Shown here in pieces: positions 22,019-32,655 of a stretch of DNA of 64,000 nucleotides. Location: positions 1 to 64,000 of the forward strand of contig DF241494.1 of assembly GCA_000507305.1 (NCBI GenBank). The letters are read 5' to 3'. Source of the DNA: Breviolum minutum Mf 1.05b.01 (lineage: Eukaryota; Sar; Dinophyceae; Suessiales; Symbiodiniaceae). Under the pieces are notes generated by a model. It made no database searches and was not told the origin of the DNA. It saw nothing but the letters and a program-made list of their open reading frames with translations. Positions within the stretch are counted from its first letter, which is position 1, and each line of letters begins with the position of its first letter. Made by a program: the position numbers and the translations under genes.

Positions 22019-22130
22019 TCTGAGCTGTGCTGACCGTGACGGGCAAATGAGCAACAGATGACCATGTTCCATCCTTTTTCCCTACTAAGTGAAGAGTAAG
22101 TGGGCAACTAGGTGGGGGTTGAGCACCAAC
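22019..22130. repeat. Dispersed repeat, GAGCTGTGCTGACC type, copy 1
   Basis: CTGTGCT..., GGGCAAATGAGCAACA, GATGACCATG and GGGGGTTGAGC align with 23999-24110. Confidence 0.5.
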
Positions 22131-22267
22131 CAGTTATAGGGTGAATCCAATGAAAGGATACAAAAATAATGATAGTAATTTTTTAGTGCATGTCACTGTT
22201 GTCTTCTGATAGAACGAAGTTTGGGAACCATAAATTTTAACATAACAAATATCAAACATACCCTGCA

Positions 22268-22385
22268 AAGTCCAGTCGACCAAGACCAAACAAGAATGGT
22301 TTGGCCTTTAGAGATGATCCATGGATTCCAGGATTCCTTACTACTAATGGGGGGCAAGCCGTTGGGTCAGTCGACTTGGACTTCC
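22268..22385 (+). mobile_element. Family K TIR element, copy K1
   Basis: AAGTCCAGTCGACCAAGACC at the left mirrors GGGTCAGTCGACTTGGACTT at the right. The core CCTTACTACTAATGGGGG matches K2 (inverted) and K3. Confidence 0.75.
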
Positions 22386-22802
22386 TGCGAAAATAGAAAA
22401 AGCAAGAATACATCACGTAGCTGTAGATGTTCAGATCCGGGGGGGCGGTTTTGAATCCTAATGGGTTGCTGAAGGTTTGCACATTTTGAACCCTTCAATG
22501 ATAGCCTTTGGAAGGTACAGGTCAAGGTATTTTCTGTTGAATACAAAAGGTCGTATTTCCAGCTCTGGTTTGATGGCCCAGAGATCGGGGTACCACACAT
22601 CCAAGAAATGTGTTGAAAAGTGCATGGTATGAAGAGAAACCTGGTGGCCATGTTTTTTTCGGAAGCAGCTGGATCATGTCCGATGCTTTGACGGGTATTT
22701 TTGGGGGGGATGGTTCCAAATTGCAGTTCATTTTTTGAAGCGGTGTATCATCCGGTGGTTTTACTCGATTTTTTTTGGGGGGGAGGATTCCCAAAAAAAG
22801 CA
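22386..22802. other. Unassigned stretch with T8G7 run
   Basis: A T-run followed by a G-run at 22770-22785 resembles a degenerate E/F arm. No gene recognised. Confidence 0.4.
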
Positions 22803-22908
22803 ACCACCTGGTGATTCAAAGTGACATTTCTGGGATGGTTAAGTGACCCTTTCAAGGGGTTAAGTGACCTCCAACTAGGGGATGAAAAGGGCACTTTGAA
22901 TCACCTAG
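22803..22908. mobile_element. Family I TIR element, copy I1
   Basis: ACCACCTGGTGATTCAAAGTG at the left and CACTTTGAATCACCTAG at the right. The inner GGTTAAGTGACC motif is duplicated. Second copy at 33715. Confidence 0.8.
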
Positions 22909-23106
22909 CATTTGTTGTTGAAATTGGTGTTTTTCCTCAGGCGTAACTAACACGAAACTCCCTTCTTGGAGTTTGCCATCTCAGGATTCGACGCAAGCTT
23001 GCCTCAGTTGTAATTGGCCTTGTGGTCGCAAGGCGCGGGAAACGTTTAAACCGGCAGCTTTCAAGCTCCGGGGCCTGTGGTTTTCCAGACATGGGCAGAT
23101 TACAGG

Positions 23107-23240
23107 TACTGTTTGATGGTTCAGATATATTTGGCGAGTTTTCCCACCGTTTGGATGTATCAAACAAACTCTGTAAATTAATGGGAGATTTACATAGATT
23201 TACCATATCAACTGGTGCAAGATTTCTTCCATCAACAGTA
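23107..23240 (+). mobile_element. Family D TIR element, copy D4
   Basis: TA|CTGTTTGATGGTTCAG ... GATTTCTTCCATCAACAG|TA with GTTTGGATGTATCAAACAAAC inside. Confidence 0.85.
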
Positions 23241-23260
23241 TTTGAAAGGTGTTGTTTGTG

Positions 23261-23365
23261 TTACTCTCCCCCCAAAAAAACTAACGGCTGGAACCTGAAA
23301 ATCAACGATTTTGAAAGGAAAAGCATCTGAACCAAACCTTCATGAATTTGGGTTCCCATGTTCGT
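23261..23365. mobile_element. Family E variant, copy E14
   Basis: TA|CTCTCCCCCCAAAAAAACTAAC with GGCTGGAACCTG, and a right arm TTTGGGTTCCCATGTTCG. The C-run/A-run tip is typical of the variant; compare 53250-53350. Confidence 0.6.
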
Positions 23366-23844
23366 TTGTCAGGGTGTGGATTCATGGGTAGTTGCCACTC
23401 AGAAACCTGCATGAGACAGGTTGGCAAATATGTGTTCTTCTGGTTTGAAACCAGTGAGCCGGAACAGAAAAAACAAGTTCCAAGAAGCATCAAAGCTTAA
23501 CAAAAAAATTCTCGATATGTGAGTTTCTTGGCATAGAAAGCCTTGGCTCAGTTTACGGGCTATCGAGTTACGACCTGAAAAGTTATGTGGAGGGGACTGG
23601 GTAAGGTAGACCTTAAAGGCTGCCCACGTTAAGTGAAGGGACCTTGAGAAATCTATAGGAATCTGATGGTGACACTGCACTTTGTGTTTGGTATGTTGAT
23701 GTATGTTGTAGATTCGTACATGTTCATTCCTGTGTCCTAGTTTACTAGAGAAATATCTAGGCATTTAGTTCATTGTTGTATGAAAGCTGTGTTTTCTGGC
23801 CCCTTCATTTAGAGACCACCCCTGTATCAATTGGGCTCCTGTTG
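23366..23844. other. Unassigned non-coding stretch
   Basis: Nothing recognised. Confidence 0.4.
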
Positions 23845-23925
23845 GAAGGCCACGACAAGCACAACATCGACTACCACAACGACCACCAGCAGCACGACTA
23901 CCACGACCACGACCACATCTAGTAG
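23845..23925. repeat. ACC/AAC-rich trinucleotide tract
   Basis: Imperfect CACGAC / CACAAC / ACCACC triplets, similar to 42535-42602. Confidence 0.8.
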
Positions 23926-23998
23926 CATTTTTGGTCCACAGCCCTGGGAAAGTTTGTGGAGATTTCCGGAGTCAAGCAATGCTAGAAGTCTGGGATAT

Positions 23999-24110
23999 GA
24001 CTGACAAACTGGGCTGTGCTCATTGTGATGAGCTAATGGGCTACGGATCACCATTTATCATTATTAAATGACGAGCAAATGAGCAAACATGTGAGGGTTG
24101 AGCGGTGGAC
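23999..24110. repeat. Dispersed repeat, GAGCTGTGCTGACC type, copy 2
   Basis: Aligns with 22019-22130: GGGCTGTGCT, GAGCAAATGAGCAAACA, GAGGGTTGAGC. Confidence 0.5.
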
Positions 24111-24655
24111 AGGCACATCTGAAAATAGCTGACGATGCACCCCAAATGTAAACGAAGGGTGTGAGGTATTGCTGCAGCGGGTTCCTACATTAAGGTTCAA
24201 TTCTTTTAGTACTGTAATTTCATGTAATTCCATTATATGTACCAATATGTAATGGGTACCTTTTTGTTGACTGTGCGACTTTAATTGATGGTCTCAATCC
24301 CATCCACCGGAATTCCGATTGTATTCTGATATCTATATATATATATACATATTTGTCAGTATAATGTGTATTTTGTATATTGAATTTTAACGAAAAACCA
24401 ATGAAAACTTCTGATCCAAAATACACACCTTCGAACCATGGGTTTTCCCTGTGACTCCGGTGGCTGTGTCTAGGTGCCATTGGCGCTGACAACGATGGGA
24501 CCGACATCGACACGGACAACTACTACGTGGATGGAGAGGCAGAGCCGATGGGAAGGGAATGGAATCTGGAACTTTCCCCACAATCCTCGGGCATGAGTCT
24601 GTGTTGTTTAAGGTTACTTGAGTTAAAGATAGCTAACTATGTAATTTTGGTAAAA
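24111..24655. other. Unassigned stretch
   Basis: Short TA tract at 24331-24350. No gene or TIR element recognised. Confidence 0.4.
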
Positions 24656-24720
24656 CTCCGATTCAGAAACTACCCACGATTCAGAAACTTCGATTCAGAA
24701 ACTCAGATTCAGAAACTAGA
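24656..24720. repeat. Minisatellite, (C)GATTCAGAAACT units
   Basis: Four tandem copies of GATTCAGAAACT separated by 2-6 bp. Confidence 0.85.
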
Positions 24721-25358
24721 GCGAATACCTGTAATTTTTATATATAGATATGATAAATATAAATATATATATATGTATTTTTGATCTTCTAGCTTGGGTC
24801 CTGAATTGATGATAAGGGGTAGCAAAAATCACCATCCCTGTAGGATGAAAAATCAGTAACTTTTCCAGGTCCATTTTTCCATTTTACCTTTTTAGTACTC
24901 AGGTTGGTTCATCTTCGTTTTGGTGTATGTGTGTCTGTGTGTTTTGGAGTGCCATATGATTACCAACCCAAAGCCCAGTGACACTTCCCAGTTCAAATCT
25001 TTCAGAGGCGGAGGCAAGTTTAGTAAGCAACCTTTCTTTGTGGTGCTAATGGGGGTTAGTAAAAGTAATCTATACCCGTTATACCCCGAATTTATATATA
25101 AGAATTTTTCAATACCCTCAAGTCTACTACAGAAAGAGTGACATCAGCCAGCTTACCATGAGATTACCAAGATTGAATGGTGGTGATGGACAAACATTAC
25201 TTCTCTACAAGGGTGCAATGACTGCAGGTCAATGATATCCCAACATACACACCAGACAATTTCATCAAGGTGGTTGTTCCAGATCTTGATGCCCAAATTC
25301 AAGGAATTCAACTCATTTCCTCAAATACCCAAAACTACCACTAGTTTGATCTACCCGA
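24721..25358. other. Unassigned stretch
   Basis: 24790-24850 (GGGTCCTGAATTGATGATAAG) resembles 34310-34370 (GGGTGCTGAATGGATGATAAG). Otherwise nothing recognised. Confidence 0.4.
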
Positions 25359-25460
25359 TCGGGATCCTGGCTTACCGAAACTGAGAATGGTTTCATGGAA
25401 CCTAAATGCTATGCTACTACGCGTTGCGTTTCGGTGATGAAGGACACCCCTTTCTGAGAA
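25359..25460 (+). mobile_element. Family L element, copy L3
   Basis: GGGATCCTGGCTTACCG, TGAGAATGGTT, GGAACCT, then GCGTTTCGGTGATG as in the reverse of L1. Confidence 0.65.
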
Positions 25461-25658
25461 TATATGATTGTTCTAATCCATTGTGCAGCCAACTTAGACA
25501 ATGTGGCCAGGTAGTTCCATCTGGATGTTTTGACTTCTGTTCTCGCACAGATGTGAGGTGCGTTGGGGGGCAAGAGGGCATGGTGTAGACTCTTCGGGGT
25601 ATTTGTTGAAGACATTTTCAGTTAAAATCTGGCAAAACCCAAACACACACACACACAA

Positions 25659-25776
25659 AGTGTTGATGGTTCAGAAATCCGGCTAACTAACCACCTGGGA
25701 TGTATAAAACCATGTAAATAATGAGATAAGCTGCCCACCTCCACTGGTTAGCCGGATTTCTGAACCATCAACACTA
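25659..25776 (+). mobile_element. Family D TIR element, copy D5
   Basis: GTGTTGATGGTTCAGAAATC and GCCGGATTTCTGAACCATC then AACAC|TA: the longest near-perfect arms of family D (about 25 bp). Probably a young copy. Preceded by a (CA)n tract. Confidence 0.9.
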
Positions 25777-26116
25777 GCAAGCGGATGTGTGTTGGATTAT
25801 TTTCTGATCAACCAACCAGTATATAATGAGATCATACATAAGTTGTTTTCTGCCTCACATGTTTTTTTTTTTGCAAATTGGCAGCCTCAAATCTGGTTGG
25901 TTGCGAAGGAAGAAACATAGGTCGTTGTTTCACCACTTCCAAGAATTCATAAAGGTTCTTCTTGCTTCACCAGAAATTTGAGGCTTCACCACTTTTGTAT
26001 ACGATTTGTTGTTGGGAAATCAGTGGACAGTTCGCATGGCGATTTGTGCTCAAATCTGTGAAGCCCAGAAACTCTTTTGCTTGAGGTGATTTGGTGATTC
26101 TGTGACTGTCGGAAGA
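25777..26116. other. Unassigned non-coding stretch
   Basis: Nothing recognised. Confidence 0.4.
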
Positions 26117-26229
26117 CATCCGGGATCAACTCACCAGTTGAGGAACCGGTAGTTGAAATCCCATTATTTTGTAGGGTTTTATACATCCAAATGGTGGTTA
26201 GTTACCCGGATTTCTGAACCATCAACTGT
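26117..26229 (-). mobile_element. Family D TIR element, copy D6
   Basis: CGGGATCAACTCACCAGTTG ... GGGTTTTATACATCC ... CGGATTTCTGAACCATCAAC. The left outer arm is lost. Confidence 0.75.
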
Positions 26230-26310
26230 TTTGGTGTGTGTTTTTCCAACTTCCCAAAGCATCGCCTTTACAAAGGGATGTTGATTGATCTACGATGGGA
26301 ACGAATTTTT

Positions 26311-26330
26311 CGGGGGGGGNGGGGGGGGGG
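26311..26330. repeat. Poly-G run with one ambiguous base
   Basis: A run of G interrupted by N at 26320, likely a sequencing or assembly problem. Confidence 0.8.
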
Positions 26331-26479
26331 CTTGTCGCTCTTCAAAACCGTGGCTGTCTGAGGAGTATGTCGGTTACTTGTCACCAGCTGACTGAAAGCC
26401 AATGTTTCTTGGCTTTCAACTTGGGAGAGGATGGTGGGAGCGAGGTTTAAGGAGCTGGGGGGGTTATGGTTACCCAGGA

Positions 26480-26572
26480 AGTCCAAAGACCAAACGGCTT
26501 GCCCCCATTAGTAGTAAGGAATCCTTTACATAGATCATCCTAAAAACCATTCTTTGTTTGGTCTTGGACTTC
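26480..26572 (-). mobile_element. Family K TIR element, copy K2
   Basis: GAAGTCCAAAGACCAAAC at the left and GTTTGGTCTTGGACTTC at the right. The core TTAGTAGTAAGGAATCC is the complement of the K1 core. Confidence 0.8.
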
Positions 26573-26874
26573 AAGGGGTTATATTTAAAAACCAAACATA
26601 ACAGAAAACGGTTTAAAACTTCTCTAGGTTTTAAGCAGCAACATCTTAGTAAAACCTAAAACTTGTGTTTTTCCTTTTTTTGAAAGGATCATAAGATCTA
26701 AACCAAACCGATATTGTTGATGGATGGTGAGATCATTCGAATGAGCTTGGAAACCAAGCCAAATCAGGGAAATCTATACCTATGAGATGAAGCCTTTTGG
26801 AAGCCATGATCAAGTCATATTCGATTTCTAATGAGATATGTATTAATTTGTACCTTGTTTGTCGCTAACCAAAA

Positions 26875-26998
26875 TACCCCTCCCTGAAAATAACATAGCA
26901 CTACACCTGAAAATGGATGGAGTTGGAATACTACAGTCGTTTTCTTTTGGGGCAGAAGGCCTATTTTCAGCAGTGAACTGTTAGTTTCAGGAAGTGTA
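26875..26998. mobile_element. Family E TIR element, copy E3
   Basis: TA|CCCCTCCCTGAAAATAAC ... GAACTGTTAGTTTCAGGAAGTG|TA with GGCCTATTTTCAG inside. Confidence 0.9.
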
Positions 26999-27033
26999 CG
27001 ACATAAAAACTGTAATGTCTCACTAGATCATCT

Positions 27034-27131
27034 CTGGTTGGTGGTTTCAACCCATTTGAAAAATATGTTCGTCAAATTGGATCATTTTCCCAGGTCGGGG
27101 TGGAAATAAATATCGAGTTGCCACCACTCAG
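27034..27131 (-). mobile_element. Family A introner-like TIR element, copy A7, the only reverse copy
   Basis: Reads CTGGTTGGTGGTTTCAACCC ... TCAAATTGGATC ... GAGTTGCCACCACTCAG|TA on the + strand, so the element faces the - strand. In its own sense it runs GTGGTGG to CCAG like the others. It lies about 215 bp upstream of the + strand coding fragment at 27348. Confidence 0.85.
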
Positions 27132-27347
27132 TAAGTTGATGGTTTGGTGACAGTGTGGTTTTCAAGTGGTCAAAATGTCGGTGATTTTTCGGTGAAGTAA
27201 AAAAGCTCTGTGATGTGAGTCCAGGGATGCGGCATAAGCAGAACGGATGATGTTTGAAAAAATCCTCAAAAAGATGCACCCCTGAAAATTAAAGGCTGGA
27301 GGGCTTAAGTGCGGCCTTGATTGGATCGGCCATTCTGAACCCAGTGA

Positions 27348-27710
27348 AGGAGTTGTTTTGGCAATCAGCTGGATGTTATGGAAGTGGCCTGTGCTCCAGG
27401 TTCTTCGCTGACTTCATGCTTTGAGGATGCAGGTTATACTGGCATGAGGATCAACTATAAGAATGGCTATGACCTGGACAAGAAGGATGGCACGACCAAG
27501 CTCGCTGCAGAAGTGAAGGAGAAGCAACCAAGGCTGACTTGGGTGTCACTTCCATGCACCCAACTATCACCGCTCCAGAACCTCACACCTCGGACAGAGT
27601 TGCAGCGGATTGCTCCCAAAACGATGGGCCGGCTGGAAAATGTATCTCCTTTTGCATATGGCCATTTTTGGATATTTTTGGTATCTATGTTAGATTTCTG
27701 GGGTGCATAA
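27348..27710 (+). CDS. Methyltransferase-fold-like protein fragment, partial
   Basis: Open + frame from just after a TGA (27345) to TAG. Counting from the ATG at 27378, residues 2-19 (EVACAPGSSLTSCFEDAG) resemble a Rossmann motif I loop, NGYDL at 29-33 fits the end of the second strand, and SLPCTQLSPLQNL at 57-69 resembles the Pro-Cys motif IV of C5-cytosine methyltransferases. From memory, segments of this pattern occur in many dinoflagellate proteins, some of them Ty1/copia-type polyproteins. The conserved part ends near residue 76; the last 30 residues look like read-through into an intron. No catalytic activity can be claimed from a fragment. Best read as one exon of a larger gene or a piece of a decayed retroelement. 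Confidence 0.45.
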   Translation, partial: RSCFGNQLDVMEVACAPGSSLTSCFEDAGYTGMRINYKNGYDLDKKDGTTKLAAEVKEKQPRLTWVSLPCTQLSPLQNLTPRTELQRIAPKTMGRLENVSPFAYGHFWIFLVSMLDFWGA

Positions 27711-27951
27711 TTGTCCAAAATCATCTTTACCTTAAAGCGTTCGGATTAGCCTAGGTTCGTGTATTTAAGCGATTCGTTTCACATAACAATGATCAAAGAC
27801 TACAAGCACAATGATATGGGAGTGGTAGAGATGGGTGTGTCCCATGGCCTTCTCTTTATTCACCAGTCATAGCTTGGGACACCTCCACCGAAAACTGACT
27901 TGGTAGTGTCAATCAGTGGCGCTGTATGTTGTGTAGAAGCTACTTAATGAT

Positions 27952-28060
27952 TATCCCGAACTAACATGAGAATGATCAATGATAAATCAACCATTGGAAG
28001 ATGTGTATCCTATTGAAAATAGGGATGTTCCATTGTCATGTTTTTTTTGGGGGGGTGTGA
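27952..28060 (+). mobile_element. Family F TIR element, copy F4 (diverged)
   Basis: CCGAACTAACATGAGAATG ... CCTATTGAAAATAGGGATG then TTCCATTGTCATG. The right tip is replaced by a T8G7 run. Confidence 0.7.
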
Positions 28061-28754
28061 TGCTACGGTAAGGAAATCCTGGGATTACAAGCCGCGTCAT
28101 CATTGACACCATGTCGATACCACTTTCAAGGGATCATTTGCCGTGCACTGAGGCACTTCAGGCCACTTTTATCAGACGGACGTTAAGGGAAACCGAAGAT
28201 ACTGCAGTTGCTCGATGGTGAAACGGGTGATCTTTGAAAAGGGGTTCACCAAACAACGGGGTCAAGACTCAAGATTTTGTGGTTTGGTTTAGTTGCAGCA
28301 TCTTTTGATTTGATTGAGTCTCCTTAAGGGGGTATGATTGTACATTATCAGCAAGTGAAGCAATAATGATATGTTTCCTCAGCGACCCCTACTTACAAGA
28401 GAACATAGGCCATTTGGAAGAGGTCCCACAACTGCACTTAGCGGACTCAAAAATACCATGGTGATAAGCTACTTACTGACTCGGAATGATCCTCCCATAG
28501 GGCGGAACTTGCAGATGCAATGCCAGTAGTCCACCATGATGTTACCGTAAGCATGTCGCGGTGATGCCATGTTTCAGCGGTGTGTTGATAACTTACCTCA
28601 GCAGCAAAGTAGGCTATGATTAGATTGTGAATTTCCAGGGATGTCACACCGACTCACCCCAAAAGACCCTTAAAAGATGACTGTTGAGAAGGGAAATTGC
28701 CAAAAGGTTTCCCAGAAAAATGTCATTCATTCAGGTTGGTGAAATATAATAATT
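28061..28754. other. Unassigned non-coding stretch
   Basis: Nothing recognised. Confidence 0.4.
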
Positions 28755-28863
28755 CATCCCCCGAAAATTAACATGGCTACTGAAAAATGATGGGGCTGGA
28801 AGATGACATTTACTGTTGTAAATGCTCTCTCTTTAGGTGACCTGTGTTTTTTTTGGGGGGGTA
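28755..28863. mobile_element. Family E variant, copy E4
   Basis: CATCCCCCGAAAATTAACATGG at the left. The right tip is a T8G7 run ending in TA. The core GGGGCTGGAAGA matches the family. Confidence 0.6.
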
Positions 28864-30039
28864 TAAGTACATGCTTGGATGTTCTCTCTTCACTAAGCTA
28901 TTTGCCAAATATCTTGGTTCTTTATATTACCTATCATTGATACTCTCCGAATTCTTCAGTGAGAGGAGGAAACGATTCTCATGACCTTGTCGATCACAAC
29001 CCGCCTCAAGAAATCAAGATTGGTAGTTTACAGTTTGCAAAGAAAAAGTCTTCCCAAAAAATTGTCTAAAGAAATTGGTGAATCATTGTAGCTGCAGCTT
29101 ACCCATATGGGATTTCACTATTTTAATTTGATGTTTTATCCCTATAGGCCTATAGGCCCTTAGATATATGAATTAGTTTACAATCAGGCAATATATTGGA
29201 ACGCCCAGATGACATCATCCAAAAGCCATGGAAACGGAAAGCCATAACAAGAAAATCCAGCCGCTTATGTTTTTATGTTGCTCCCATCACCTTGGCCACC
29301 TCTCACAAGTGATTTATCAAAGGGTAATCACTATGGGTAGACTCCAAGAGCATGTGAGACATGTTCCATAGCATCATAGCCCGTGTGAAAAGGGTGTTAG
29401 GTAGTTCATAATTACTGTAGCTATTTCCTTTGAGCAGTGGTGTCAAAACCCAAAAAAGTACACATGTTTTGTGTTTAAAGAAAGAGGAATCCTACCCAGA
29501 TCTACCTGGTATTTCCGGATGGTCACAAATCATAAGCGTTTCAAGAAAAAGATGTGGACCCAACACTTCACCCATCGGGTCCATCAAACTTCCATGGGGG
29601 ACCTTGGGGACCTTCAACCTGAAAAAAGTTCCCACGTGATGATGGCTTAGGTTTTGATGGTTTCGAGTGTTTGGTGGATGATGGCTTCGTTTGTAATGCC
29701 AGTATGCCCATTTGCGCTGTACCTTGGAACCTGGAATTCATGGATTTGTTGAATGAAGGGGCAGTTTGAGGGTAAACCGGTTTTTGTAGGGTGCTAACCA
29801 AAAAAAAAAAACATCACGCTTGCTTAAAAGAGGTTGCTTTCTTGGGATGATGGGTATTTTCGTCGGGTTCAACCTTGTTTTGATTGTGATGTTTATATGG
29901 AAGACATTCATCGCTTACAACAGGGGTTAGTGAATATTCAACAACATCCCTGAAATTCAGAATTATGCTCCAAATATGGTGGAAATGGAAGATTCATCCG
30001 TACCCCGAAGTCAAAAGCAGTGAAGTGGCATTCCGAGAG
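28864..30039. other. Unassigned non-coding stretch
   Basis: No gene or repeat family recognised over 1.2 kb. Confidence 0.4.
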
Positions 30040-30146
30040 TAGGTGAAGGCGTTAAATATGTTGTATCTTCACCCCTACCTAGGGAAGATGTATCAATTTG
30101 ACTATATAATATATTTTTCAAAATGGGTTGAAACTACCACCACCTA
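30040..30146 (+). mobile_element. Family A introner-like TIR element, copy A8
   Basis: TAG|GTGAAGGCGTTAAATATG ... GGTTGAAACTACCACCACCTAG. Left arm decayed but GT kept; TTTGACTATATAAT inside. Confidence 0.8.
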
Positions 30147-30367
30147 GGAGAGGATCACTGTAGCCTAAACTACTAAATCCACCACCAACAAAGTGATGGT
30201 TTTCTACGGGGGGAATGAGATCCGTTCATCCATTCGTTTGGCACTGTGAAATCAGGCCCAGTTGAATCTGGGTAGCTGTGAACATGTTGTTGTGAAAAAT
30301 CCCTGAAACTGCCATGACAGTTTGAAAAAACAGATCAAACAAAACTTATATAAGTAAGATAAGTTTC

Positions 30368-30501
30368 TAGGTGGTTTTCAAACATTTTGTTGTTTGATAT
30401 GTTTGATGTTCACCTCGATTCTTGAATAAACACAAGTGATTTCCAAATTTGAAAAAAGCGCTGATGGTTTTCAAGTTGGTTAGGCACAACCCAACCACCT
30501 A
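30368..30501 (+). mobile_element. Family A introner-like TIR element, copy A9 (diverged)
   Basis: CTAG|GTGGTTTTCAAACATT ... CAACCCAACCACCTAAG. The interior has drifted (GATGTTCACCTCGATTCTTG) but orientation and GT...AG ends remain. The downstream + frame is open for about 22 codons. Confidence 0.65.
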
Positions 30502-30659
30502 AGCTCACTTTGGTGTCGAGGTACCAGAAGAAGCCACCACTCATAGCACCACTTCCTCACAGGTGCCCCTGATGATGGGAACTCAGGTGACTCCATGCCT
30601 ATTTTCAAACAAGTCCACCCGTGGAGTTCATAACAGTTGCCGGACGTCTACCCTTCCCC

Positions 30660-30795
30660 TACTGTTGATGCTTCGTTCGAAATCCGGCGAGTTTTACCAC
30701 GGTTTGGATGTATAAAACCCTGTAATGGGATTTCAACAACCAACCTCAACTGGTGGTGAGTTGATCCCGAATTTCTGTGTTGCCATCAACAGGTA
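30660..30795 (+). mobile_element. Family D TIR element, copy D7
   Basis: TA|CTGTTGATGCTTCG ... CGAATTTCTGTGTTGCCATCAACAGG|TA; GGTTTGGATGTATAAAACCC core. Confidence 0.85.
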
Positions 30796-31222
30796 TCATT
30801 AAGGTTCCGAACCCATGGTGGGTTGTTGTCGCCAGGTGTTGACCACTACACTTCCTGATGGCTCAAAGATAGCTGACTCGGATGCCATGGAAGAATCCGT
30901 GGTGGAATTTGTAGAAGCGGCCGTCCCTTGGATTGGATAACTTGGGTTATGACCGACCTATCCCGGTGATGTTGGGAAAAATTGGTTTGAAGGTTTTGAT
31001 GTGAAGAATGATAAGGATATAGAATTTTCATTTTTTCACCCAACAAACATGTTGAAAGGAGTCTTTTAGATATAGATGAGATCAGTTTATATGTATATAA
31101 TACATGTTGATTTAATTAGATGGTTTGTAGATGGCTTGCGGAACTTTGATTCAGGGAGGCCAAAAATGTATGGCAGATTATGGCAGTGACTTTCCATGTG
31201 AGAATTTGATAGGATTATCTAG
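30796..31222. other. Unassigned non-coding stretch
   Basis: Nothing recognised. Confidence 0.4.
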
Positions 31223-31332
31223 TACCACACCCCTGAAGTTTAAAAGTTCGCCCCTGAAAAGGGACCATCCCAAAAGGAAAGTAGTCTTCCAATCATCATT
31301 TTTCAGGGGCGATTCTAATTTTCGCGGTTGTA
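31223..31332. mobile_element. Family E variant, copy E5
   Basis: TA|CCACACCCCTGAAGTTTAA ... AAGTTCGCCCCTGAAAAGGG and TTTTTCAGGGGCGATTC ... TTG|TA. Very similar to 56265-56375. Confidence 0.85.
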
Positions 31333-31510
31333 TATACCGTAGTGTTATTTGCAGTTTTTTTTTTCCAGAGGTCTCTTTTATTTTGATCTACAGCATGTTG
31401 TGGAATGTTGTGGTGAGCCTAGTAGGGGGTTAGATGGGTTAGGTTGTTTGTGTTTATGTTTTGTTTATTCTATCCAGGGCACTGTTTTTCTTGGTTTGTT
31501 TTGCTTAGGT

Positions 31511-31660
31511 GAGTTTTACTTTCTACAATAGTAAGTCACTATTAAACCACCATTTGGGGAGATTCGCTTTTATTGTTCCAGGCATCTTATGAAAATCCAA
31601 GTTTTTTGATTGCCCAATAAACTGTCAAGTGTTAATTCTCCAGTTGTTGTGTTTTTTTTT
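31511..31660. repeat. Exact 150-bp direct duplication, copy 1
   Basis: Identical base for base to 32406-32555, starting GAGTTTTACTTTC and ending in TTGTGTTTTTTTTT. The two copies are 895 bp apart and enclose the 29-bp tandem array. Confidence 0.95.
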
Positions 31661-31824
31661 ACGGAGACAGTGCTGTTCTCCCGACTGCGCTCTCGCTCTT
31701 CCGACTCATCACTTTGTTAGTACGACTGGGACTTATTGATCTCTCTCTTTCTCCTTTACCGATCTCTCTTGAGGGTTAGAAGAAGGAGAAAGGTTTCCAG
31801 TTGTGGCGTGACCTCTGCAGCACT

Positions 31825-32294
31825 GCCAAATCAAGCTGTACAAGAGTATCATTGCCAAATCAAGCTTTACAAGAGTATCACTGCCAAATCAAGCTTTACA
31901 AGAGTATCATTGCCAAATCAAGCTTTACAAGAGTATCATTGCCAAATCAAGCTTTACAAGAGTATCATTGCCAAATCAAGCTTTACAAGAGTATCATTGC
32001 CAAATCAAGCTTTACAAGAGTATCATTGCCAAATCAAGCTTTACAAGAGTATCATTGCCAAATCAAGCTTTACAAGAGTATCATTGCCAAATCAAGCTTT
32101 ACAAGAGTATCATTGCCAAATCAAGCTTTACAAGAGTATCATTGCCAAATCAAGCTTTACAAGAGTATCATTGCCAAATCAAGCTTTACAAGAGTATCAT
32201 TGCCAAATCAAGCTTTACAAGAGTATCATTGCCAAATCAAGCTTTACAAGAGTATCATTGCCAAATCAAGCTTTACAAGAGTATCATTGCCAAA
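31825..32294. repeat. Tandem array, 29-bp unit, 16 copies
   Basis: Unit begins GCCAAATCAAGCTTTACAAG and ends AGTATCATT. There are sixteen full units plus six bases, then an N at 32295. Unit 1 has CTGTAC for CTTTAC, unit 2 has CACT for CATT, and the other fourteen are identical. Because 29 is not a multiple of 3 and no + strand stop occurs in any phase, all three + frames are open across the array and encode the same 29-residue cycle. The N suggests the true array may be longer. Confidence 0.95.
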
Positions 32295-32405
32295 NCTCAA
32301 ATTGCAACACGAGTCCGGGGAACCCACGATGAAGGAGTCGGGCGACCATGATGAAATAGTCGGTGAATACAATGTTAATTTTGGACGGGAAAACAACCCT
32401 CCGTC

Positions 32406-32555
32406 GAGTTTTACTTTCTACAATAGTAAGTCACTATTAAACCACCATTTGGGGAGATTCGCTTTTATTGTTCCAGGCATCTTATGAAAATCCAAGTTTT
32501 TTGATTGCCCAATAAACTGTCAAGTGTTAATTCTCCAGTTGTTGTGTTTTTTTTT
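32406..32555. repeat. Exact 150-bp direct duplication, copy 2
   Basis: Identical to 31511-31660. It follows 110 bp of unique sequence after the array. Confidence 0.95.
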
Positions 32556-32655
32556 CAAATTCTACGCGATGTCGTTGAATCCTACAATTTCGAACTCACC
32601 AATCGCAGTTTGCCATCGATTTTTTTGAAGGCTGTCAAAGTGAAATCAAGTCTGG

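Noticed and set aside
31825-32294. CRISPR-like direct repeats
   Set aside because: Units are strictly head to tail without spacers, in eukaryotic sequence.
31736-32487. Three overlapping + strand open frames of up to 228 codons
   Set aside because: All arise from the 29-bp array, which lacks stops in every + phase.
31511-32555. LTR retrotransposon with 150-bp LTRs
   Set aside because: No TG...CA ends, primer-binding site, polypurine tract or coding domains between the copies.
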